A stretch of DNA of 36,548 nucleotides from Bacteroidales bacterium (GTDB lineage: Bacteria > Bacteroidota > Bacteroidia > Bacteroidales > P3). The notes below the pieces were generated by a model. It was not told the origin of the DNA and did no database searches. It was given only the letters and a program-made list of their open reading frames with translations. The position numbers and the translations under genes are program-made. Below, in pieces: positions 30,878-36,548 of the stretch; the first letter of the stretch is position 1, and every line of letters starts with the position of its first letter. The stretch spans positions 1 through 36,548 of the forward strand of contig JAFZFU010000023.1 in the NCBI GenBank assembly GCA_017555745.1, read 5' to 3'.

Positions 30878-30908
30878 TTTGGTAATTCAAAAATAATGTG
30901 TATATTTG
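30878..30908 (+). promoter_or_regulatory. Bacteroidota-type promoter
   Basis: TTTG (30878-30881), 19-nt spacer, TATATTTG (30901-30908), a full consensus match. It lies 65 bp before the lipoprotein ATG at 30974. Confidence 0.8.
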
Positions 30909-30973
30909 CGGTCGAAAAGGTTAGTCTTTTCAATGTTAAATAACCATATTAATAAATTAAAAGATAAACTCTT

Positions 30974-32074
30974 ATGAAAAAAAGAAAAATGACTTTGGCG
31001 ATAGCTTGTATGGCTATCTTAGCAGTAGGAATAACCGTTTTTGTAGGTTGCAAAAAAGAAGATTCTTACACTAAAAAAGAATCCACATTTGTTCCATTAC
31101 CCAAAAGTGCGACAGCTTCGGATCAGTTTGCTAATGCAATAATAGCATATTATGATGCTTGTGACAATGCATATCGAGCAAATTCCTCATCATTTCTTGA
31201 TGCTTGCAATAATGAAGATATTGCAACTTTTTTAAATATTACAGGCATATCAGAAGATTTATTAAACACATACAAAACATCAGCTCTTCAGAAACTAGAG
31301 GAGTTTATGAACGATCAACCAGATCACAGTTTTGATGAAGCAATTTGTACAAGTTGCGCAACAAATGCTTTGTCTCAAATAGGTGAATTTGTTTCTCAAT
31401 CGTCCGGCAATTCAGCAACCATCATCTCTGCTATAGTTACATCTTTTGATTGTCAACAAATTATTGATTGTATATATTGTTTTAAAGATGTAGAATCGTC
31501 ATCATTATTTTCTGCAAACATTAGTGCATGTTTAGGAAGTTATATATGTAATGATTTAGTAGAAAAAAGCACATTGGGTTCGTTCTCTCATGAAGACAAC
31601 ACTATTAAATTCGATATAGATAAAGAAAATTTTAGAAGTGTGTTAGAAGTGTATCTTTCTCAGATTGAGAATGCGATCATAGTTGTTGAAGAAGTAGATA
31701 TTATTGATGCAAATCCTTTAGATCCAACTTACAAAGCATGCTTACAAATAAATTATTTTAATACCGAAAATGGTGAATCTACCAAACTTGCAACAGTTAT
31801 TGATAAAGAAACAAATGAAGAAAATGGAACTATTATATACAAATCAAAGAGTTCAAAGGGCGACGGGTATTCGGTAAAATGCAAATCAAGTGAATGTGGT
31901 CAAGGACAATGCACTGTAGTATTTGACTCACACGGAGTTCCGATAGATTGTACAAGTTGTCCCAAGGCATGTAATAAAGAAATAACTGCAGATGTAAACA
32001 CAGTTAGCTTTTGGGACATACTTATTGCAGTTTGTGAGGCAATAGCTGCTGTTGGACCTATGGTAAAAATATAA
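30974..32074 (+). CDS. Lipoprotein with many cysteines, unknown function
   Basis: 366 residues. A lipoprotein signal with Cys26 (AVGITVFVGCKKED) is followed by a helical, Asn/Ser-rich domain with repeated cysteine pairs (EAICTSCATNA, FDCQQIIDCIYCF, SACLGSYICND) and a C-terminal cysteine-rich stretch (VKCKSSECGQGQC, CTSCPKACNKE). The spacing suggests disulphides in an exported protein. The C-terminus ends hydrophobic (WDILIAVCEAIAAVGPMVKI), possibly a helix associating with the membrane or a precursor-like tail. No family recognised. Monocistronic, with its own consensus promoter and a terminator-like palindrome. Confidence 0.65.
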   Translation: MKKRKMTLAIACMAILAVGITVFVGCKKEDSYTKKESTFVPLPKSATASDQFANAIIAYYDACDNAYRANSSSFLDACNNEDIATFLNITGISEDLLNTYKTSALQKLEEFMNDQPDHSFDEAICTSCATNALSQIGEFVSQSSGNSATIISAIVTSFDCQQIIDCIYCFKDVESSSLFSANISACLGSYICNDLVEKSTLGSFSHEDNTIKFDIDKENFRSVLEVYLSQIENAIIVVEEVDIIDANPLDPTYKACLQINYFNTENGESTKLATVIDKETNEENGTIIYKSKSSKGDGYSVKCKSSECGQGQCTVVFDSHGVPIDCTSCPKACNKEITADVNTVSFWDILIAVCEAIAAVGPMVKI

Positions 32075-32157
32075 ACAGTTTCTAAAAGTTGCTTTACCCC
32101 AAACTAGTTATTAGAAAATTAGTATAAGCAATATATAATGTTTGCTTTTAGAAGATA

Positions 32158-32191
32158 TTAATCCGAAACTCATGCATGAGTTTCGGATTAA
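32158..32191. terminator. Bidirectional terminator-like palindrome
   Basis: TTAATCCGAAACTCATG (32158-32174) is followed directly by its exact complement to 32191, a 34-bp perfect palindrome. It lies between the converging lipoprotein and acetyltransferase genes. Confidence 0.75.
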
Positions 32192-32268
32192 TTATTTCAA
32201 GGGAAGGATATCAATTATTTTCCCATTGGTATTCCTAATGTAATTTAATGGATTAACGGAATCTATAT

Positions 32269-32886
32269 TTAAAGACTTTTTATCTCTTTTTGAAGTATGT
32301 CGAGGAACGTTGCGGCTTCGCCACCGTCCATTTGTACATGGTGAAACTGCAGCGATATGGGTAGGGTGGTACGGAGCCAATGTTTACGATATTTGCCCCA
32401 CATCAGCATGGGGTTGGCAAACTTATCGGTATATTGGTTCACAATGCTGTCTATCTCGGTTTTCACCACTGCCGAAGTTCCTACAATCATATATTCGTCG
32501 AGGAAGGTGCTCTTGCATTCGGCGGCACATTGGCGGGTTAGCGAAAGATAGTTTTGGGCAAATTCGTTCAAGCTTAGGCTGAACGGAATGTCGCACGAGT
32601 TGATACCCCCTCTGGCGTTGGGCACTATCACGTTGATGGCTATGCGGTCGTAGCGAAACAACTTGCCTTGTTCGGGCAGTAGGTAAAGCTCATCCACTTG
32701 TGTGGCAGCCTTGCCTATACACCAACATAGCAGTGTGTTCAGCTTAATGCCCCGTTGTTTGGATACTTTAAGCAGTCGGCTGATGTCGAAAGTTTTGGTA
32801 AGGGTTACCATCGGCATCGGCGACGACATCCATAGCTCAAAAGCTTCCGCTCTTGTGGTGTCTTGTGGGTTTACTTCTGTTTTCAT
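32269..32886 (-). CDS. Chloramphenicol acetyltransferase-like protein
   Basis: 205 residues with the CAT fold signature near the end: SLQFHHVQMDGGEAATFL, where His183 and Asp187 fill the HHxxxDG motif that deprotonates the acyl acceptor. SCDIPFSLSLNEFA and NPMLMWGKY are at places where CAT proteins have conserved turns. Typical CAT enzymes are about 215-220 residues. It follows rsmI by 3 bp in the same operon, which argues for a chromosomal acyltransferase of unknown substrate and not an acquired resistance gene. No mobile element is nearby. Confidence 0.85.
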   Translation of the reverse strand: MKTEVNPQDTTRAEAFELWMSSPMPMVTLTKTFDISRLLKVSKQRGIKLNTLLCWCIGKAATQVDELYLLPEQGKLFRYDRIAINVIVPNARGGINSCDIPFSLSLNEFAQNYLSLTRQCAAECKSTFLDEYMIVGTSAVVKTEIDSIVNQYTDKFANPMLMWGKYRKHWLRTTLPISLQFHHVQMDGGEAATFLDILQKEIKSL

Positions 32887-32889
32887 CTG

Positions 32890-33564
32890 TTATTCTTCTG
32901 TTCCGGCTACTATCAATACTATCTCGCCTTTCACACCCTTTTCGGCATAGTGCTGTGCCAATTGGGCAAGGGTGCCACGCTGTGTTTCTTCGTGCAGCTT
33001 TGTTATCTCGCGGCATACGGCGGCCCGGCGGTCGGCACCCAACACTTCGGCCAGCTGCTCCAAAGTCTTCACCAATCGGAACGGCGATTCGTAAAACACC
33101 ATGGTGTATTTGCAGTCTGTCAACGAGTTTAGTTTGGTTTGTCGTCCCTTCTTTTGTGGTAGAAAGCCCTCGAACACAAAGCGGTCGCAAGGCAAACCGG
33201 AGTTGACCAACGCAGGCACAAAGGCTGTGGCTCCGGGCAGGGTTTCCACTTCTATGCCTTCTTTTACACACTCTCTTACAACGAGGAATCCCGGGTCGGA
33301 TATGCCTGGAGTGCCGGCATCGGTTATTACGGCAATGTTTTCGCCGGCATGCAGGCGGTCTATTATCTGCCCCAGCTTTTGATGTTCATTGTATTTGTGG
33401 TTCGACTGCATGGGGGTGTTTATCTGATAGTGTTGCAGCAGGGTTTTGGAGGTGCGAGTGTCTTCGGCCAATATCAAATCCACGCTTTGCAGCACCGACA
33501 CGGCACGATAGGTCATGTCCGCCAAATTGCCTACCGGAGTAGGTACCAAATATAATTTTGCCAT
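32890..33564 (-). CDS. rsmI: 16S rRNA 2'-O-ribose C1402 methyltransferase
   Basis: 224 residues. It starts MAKLYLVPTPVGNLADMTYRA, the family's N-terminal motif, then ILAEDTRTSKTLLQHYQI, the SAM pocket IAVITDAGTPGISDPG, VETLPGATAFVPALVNSGLP, FEGFLPQKKGRQ and MVFYESPFRL, all RsmI signatures. It methylates the ribose of C1402 in 16S rRNA together with RsmH. Slightly shorter than the E. coli protein (about 286) because the C-terminal extension is missing, as in most Bacteroidota. Confidence 0.95.
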   Translation of the reverse strand: MAKLYLVPTPVGNLADMTYRAVSVLQSVDLILAEDTRTSKTLLQHYQINTPMQSNHKYNEHQKLGQIIDRLHAGENIAVITDAGTPGISDPGFLVVRECVKEGIEVETLPGATAFVPALVNSGLPCDRFVFEGFLPQKKGRQTKLNSLTDCKYTMVFYESPFRLVKTLEQLAEVLGADRRAAVCREITKLHEETQRGTLAQLAQHYAEKGVKGEIVLIVAGTEE

Positions 33565-33606
33565 AGTTTATTATTCCTTAATTTTACAGAGAGTGAAAAA
33601 TGCAAA

Positions 33607-33644
33607 ATAGTAGGCAACACGTGTTTGTTTTTGTTGCCTACTAT
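33607..33644 (-). terminator. Terminator of the yebC gene
   Basis: ATAGTAGGCAACA (33607-33619) pairs perfectly with TGTTGCCTACTAT (33632-33644), 25 bp past the stop, followed on the minus strand by a T-rich tract. Confidence 0.85.
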
Positions 33645-33668
33645 TATATTATTGTGTAAGTGAAAATG

Positions 33669-34409
33669 TTATTCAGCGTCGAAGTCTTCAGGAATTTCCA
33701 TATCGTGATATACAGCTTGTACATCATCGTCGTCTTCCAATAGGTCAACTATCTTAAGAACTTTACGCATCGATTCTTCGTCCAAAGCCTTTGTGGTGTT
33801 TGGTATACGTTGAAGTTCGGCATTTTCTACTTCCAGCTTCATGTCTTCCAATTTCTTTACCATAGCACCAAAGTCTTCCATGGCAGTGTATAGAGTGATG
33901 TATTCTTCATCTACTTCCATTTCTTCCAAACCTGCATCGATAAGTTCCATTTCAAGCATTTCCATGTCCATATCGGCTTTCTTAGGCAATACGAACACAC
34001 CTTTACGATCGAATATAAAACCAAGCGAACCGTTGGTTCCAAGTGTACCACCGAATTTGTTCATAATAGAACGTACGTTGGCAACGGAACGCATATTGTT
34101 GTCGGTCAAACATTCGATAAATATAGCAATACCATGAGGAGCATAGCATTCGAAAGTAAGTTCTTGCAAAGCGGCGGCATCTTTGTCACTAGCCTTTGAT
34201 ATAGCACGCATAAGGGTATCTTTAGGCATATTCACACCCTTGGCATTTTGCATAAGCAAACGCAAACGAGGGTTGCCATCAGGATCGGGACCACTTTCTT
34301 TTACGGCTACTGTTACTTCTTTTAATATTCTCGAGAATGCTTTTGAGCGTTTAGCATCGGCTGCTCCTTTTTGTCTTTTTATCTTAGACCATTTATTATG
34401 TCCTGACAT
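33669..34409 (-). CDS. yebC: YebC/PmpR family protein
   Basis: 246 residues, the usual length. MSGHNKWSKIKRQKGAADAK and the following KAFSRILKEV are the family start; RLRLLMQNAKGVNMPKDTL, YAPHGIAIFIECLTDNN and GSLGFIFDRKG are the conserved blocks. YebC proteins were called transcription regulators and are now also linked to relieving ribosome stalling, for example at polyproline; which holds here is not visible. Monocistronic, closed by a strong terminator. Confidence 0.95.
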   Translation of the reverse strand: MSGHNKWSKIKRQKGAADAKRSKAFSRILKEVTVAVKESGPDPDGNPRLRLLMQNAKGVNMPKDTLMRAISKASDKDAAALQELTFECYAPHGIAIFIECLTDNNMRSVANVRSIMNKFGGTLGTNGSLGFIFDRKGVFVLPKKADMDMEMLEMELIDAGLEEMEVDEEYITLYTAMEDFGAMVKKLEDMKLEVENAELQRIPNTTKALDEESMRKVLKIVDLLEDDDDVQAVYHDMEIPEDFDAE

Positions 34410-34876
34410 ATATTGATGTTTTTTAGTTTGTAATATTAATATTATATCCTTTTATTCAGCATATTACAACAAATATGTTTATCTGAAAGGATTTTCAAAA
34501 TTACTTTTTTTTTGGCATTTATAATAGATATTGCAGCGTTTTGCACAAAAAAAATCTTTCTCGCTCTGATATATTACTTATATTCAGCAGTATATATTTA
34601 TGCATAAACAAATAAATACTTGTAGTTTAGTTGATGGAAAAAAGGGAGTGAATTTTGGGGTAAAAATAATGCTATTTTTGAATGAATTTAGGAAATTATT
34701 ATATGCAATAATAGATAATTCTCTATTCGTTATCGGATATGTAAATTCGGTAAATTAAATAAATAAAACGCTGTAATTATGAAGAAAGTTTTCGGTTTAC
34801 CAAATATCAATAATATAGTATATCATATAAATAACATACATCAAAAGAACAATAATGAATATGCACTATAAAGCAA
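34410..34876. other. Gene-poor AT-rich intergenic region
   Basis: Nothing convincing in 467 bp. A plus-strand 30-codon frame (34779-34871, MKKVFGLPNI start) is rich in Asn and Ile as expected by chance in such AT-rich DNA, and has no -7 box upstream. Confidence 0.5.
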
Positions 34877-36250
34877 TTACAATTCGGGTTGTACATTGGG
34901 ATGTTGGATAATAACCGGAGCCGAAGTAATCTTCTTGTTACGCCATTTGCCATAACGATAGTACAACAACGAAAATATCAAACCAAACAGCCAACCTACC
35001 GGTATGGAAATCCACACACCTACACTGCCCCATAAATGCGAGAAGATGTAGGCACATGGGATACGGAACAGCCATAGTGAAAAAAGCGATATAAGCATTG
35101 TTGGCACTGTGTCGCCTGCTCCACGGAATAATCCGGTGAATGAAAACATAGCCGAAAACAAAAAGTAGAACGGACCACAGATAAGAAGGTAACGATACCC
35201 TTCGGCTATAACAGCCTCGTCGGCAGAGAAGCACGACATAATACCTTTGCCAAACAATATAAATATCGCCGACATGATTATGGATATTATAACATTGGTC
35301 TTGAGCGTAAATCTAAACCCCTTACCTACCCTATCCATCTTGCCGGCACCTATGTTTTGCCCTGTAAAGCTAGTAAGTGCCTGACTGAAATTCATACCAG
35401 GCATGGTGGCAATGGCATCAATGCGCATCATGGAGCTGTAGGCTGCCACCATCACTGTGCCAAAACCATTGACGATAGACATCAGGGCCATCTGACCTAT
35501 ACTTACCACCGACTGTTGCAAACCCGTGGGCAACCCTATCTTTATCATAGTGCGGAATATCCCATTGTTCCACTGGCAACCCTTGAAACGAATGGAGGCC
35601 ACAGATTTTCTCATCTTTAGATAGGTAAACAACGATAAACAGGCACACACCTGTGATATAACACTAGCCCATGCCGACGACTCCAAATCCCAATGCAATA
35701 CACATATAAATAGTAGTGTAAGTACCAGATTCAGGATATTGGAACATATAAGGAAAAGCAACGGTGTATGAGAGTCGCCCATACCACGCAGTATAGCCGA
35801 GGTTCCATTGAAACTGAAACTAAATACCATAGATAGCAGATATATCCTGAGATATGCTACGGCACTAGGAAAAACATCGGTGGGCAAATTGGTAACTCTG
35901 TATATAAACGGTGCAAGAAGTATGCCTACTATAGTTACTAACAAGCCCGACACTATAATAAATATATATGTAGTATCGATACTACTACGCATATTATTAT
36001 TATCTTTGGCTCCCATATAGTGCGATACCAGCACTGTGCCACCCGAGCTTATGCCCATAACCAACGACATCAGGAGGAATATAACAGGATAAGCAGCACC
36101 CACTGCAGCCAAGGCTTCCTTGCCTAAATAGGTGCCCACAACTGCCGAATTGACTATATTATATGTTTGCATAAAGAAGTTTCCCAATATAATGGGAATA
36201 GCAAATATAGTCAATGGTTTGCCAATCTTACCTTGTGTAAAATCCTGCAT
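34877..36250 (-). CDS. MATE family multidrug/sodium exporter
   Basis: 457 residues with 12 membrane segments in two bundles of six. MQDFTQGKIGKPLTIFAIPI with NIVNSAVVGTYLGKEALAAV is the MATE N-terminal signature; KIGLPTGLQQSVVSIGQMAL starts the second half. Such exporters expel cationic compounds or metabolites in exchange for Na+ or H+. The C-terminal tail (RYGKWRNKKITSAPVI) is cytoplasmic. Substrate unknown. The gene lies 86 bp downstream of nadB on the same strand. Confidence 0.93.
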   Translation of the reverse strand: MQDFTQGKIGKPLTIFAIPIILGNFFMQTYNIVNSAVVGTYLGKEALAAVGAAYPVIFLLMSLVMGISSGGTVLVSHYMGAKDNNNMRSSIDTTYIFIIVSGLLVTIVGILLAPFIYRVTNLPTDVFPSAVAYLRIYLLSMVFSFSFNGTSAILRGMGDSHTPLLFLICSNILNLVLTLLFICVLHWDLESSAWASVISQVCACLSLFTYLKMRKSVASIRFKGCQWNNGIFRTMIKIGLPTGLQQSVVSIGQMALMSIVNGFGTVMVAAYSSMMRIDAIATMPGMNFSQALTSFTGQNIGAGKMDRVGKGFRFTLKTNVIISIIMSAIFILFGKGIMSCFSADEAVIAEGYRYLLICGPFYFLFSAMFSFTGLFRGAGDTVPTMLISLFSLWLFRIPCAYIFSHLWGSVGVWISIPVGWLFGLIFSLLYYRYGKWRNKKITSAPVIIQHPNVQPEL

Positions 36251-36335
36251 AATAACCTTTGGTTTATTATTCCTTTCTAAGTATAACTATTCCTATCTAA
36301 CAACTGATTGCCTACACTTGTTTTACCTCTAAGTA

Positions 36336-36548
36336 CTACTTATCCAAATAATCTATCGAATAATGTAAGCCACGGTTTTCCTTGCGGTTTCGAGCCATCT
36401 TGGTTACCAAATAAGCACAAGCTATAAGGTTGCGTAGCTCGCATAGTTCCTCGGTAAGTACAGAGCGGTTGTAGAGGTCTTCGGTTTCGCGATAGATAAG
36501 GTTCAAGCGGTCAAAAGCACGCTGTAGGCGTAGGTCACTACGCACAAT
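36336..36548 (-). CDS. nadB: L-aspartate oxidase, C-terminal end (partial)
   Basis: The frame is open to the window edge (70 codons visible), so the gene begins outside. The visible part matches the helical C-terminal domain of NadB: ELRNLIACAYLVTKMARNRKENRGLHYSIDYLDK, shown in part as RKENRGLHYSIDY, where the Arg and His-Tyr residues bind substrate. The enzyme oxidises aspartate to iminoaspartate for NAD synthesis. Fumarate reductase or succinate dehydrogenase flavoproteins are related but have a different C-terminus. Confidence 0.85.
   Translation of the reverse strand: MVRSDLRLQRAFDRLNLIYRETEDLYNRSVLTEELCELRNLIACAYLVTKMARNRKENRGLHYSIDYLDK

Noticed and set aside
32269..32886. Acquired chloramphenicol resistance gene
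   Set aside because: The HHxxxDG motif is present, but the gene is tightly coupled to rsmI with no mobile element nearby, so a chromosomal acyltransferase of unknown substrate is more likely.
34779..34871. 30-codon plus-strand frame starting MKKVFGLPNI
   Set aside because: Composition is what chance gives in AT-rich DNA (Asn, Ile, Tyr), there is no promoter box, and it ends against a converging gene.
1..36548. tRNA and rRNA genes
   Set aside because: No GTTCGA-type T-loop with matching cloverleaf arms and no rRNA signature was seen in the intergenic regions on either strand.

Overview
The window looks like a chromosomal segment of an AT-rich member of the Bacteroidales (Bacteroidota). The evidence is the phylum-specific promoter form (TTTG, about 19-21 nt, TAnnTTTG) seen before several genes, and Bacteroidota-typical families: the DUF6089-uppS-bamA-skp-skp order, DUF4491, HU-related 'histone-like' proteins, a C69 dipeptidase and the pyrB-pyrI pair. 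I cannot name the genus. No rRNA, tRNA, CRISPR array, transposase or integrase was found.

Layout. 1-981: end of an M16 peptidase, then a terminator. 1050-3660: AT-rich accessory stretch with two long inverted repeats, a trypsin-like protease gene next to an unknown gene, and a rod-shaped structured RNA candidate resembling 6S RNA. 3746-10561: an accessory block bounded by copies of the ldcA 5' end. It holds intact ldcA (LD-carboxypeptidase), a broken HTH tail, a duplicated secreted-protein cassette with two likely homopolymer frameshifts, a thioredoxin-like protein, an AlbA_2-type ATP-binding regulator and two truncated ldcA 5' ends. 10651-12382: three tandem HU-like genes headed by about 430 bp of short, mostly palindromic repeats in four sequence families; three families repeat every 22 bp and one every 23 bp. 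12669-15122: a type II restriction-modification pair whose endonuclease fits the AvaI/BsoBI (CYCGRG) family. 16000-18964: DUF4491, a C69 peptidase, a lipoprotein and a small ORF.

19326-20933: pyrBI operon behind a leader peptide and terminator that look like an E. coli-type UTP attenuator. 21059-26577: minus-strand envelope operon (DUF6089 protein, UppS, BamA, two Skp-like chaperones) linking undecaprenyl-PP synthesis to outer-membrane protein assembly. 27190-29763: plus-strand genes for a membrane-anchored protein, an odd LutA-like protein, a YhcC-type radical SAM protein and a small membrane protein. 29848-30537: a fourth HU-like gene, again preceded by a 22-bp-period palindrome array, here built on CTCGAG. 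30974-36548: a Cys-containing lipoprotein, a CAT-like acetyltransferase, rsmI, yebC, a MATE exporter and the end of nadB.

The most unusual signal is the association of both HU-like loci with upstream palindrome arrays of the same 22-bp period but different sequence. The CTCGAG array is also a cluster of predicted target sites for the restriction-modification system about 16 kb away. Second is the triplicated ldcA 5' end, which looks like repeated insertion at one point in ldcA with regeneration of the gene start.
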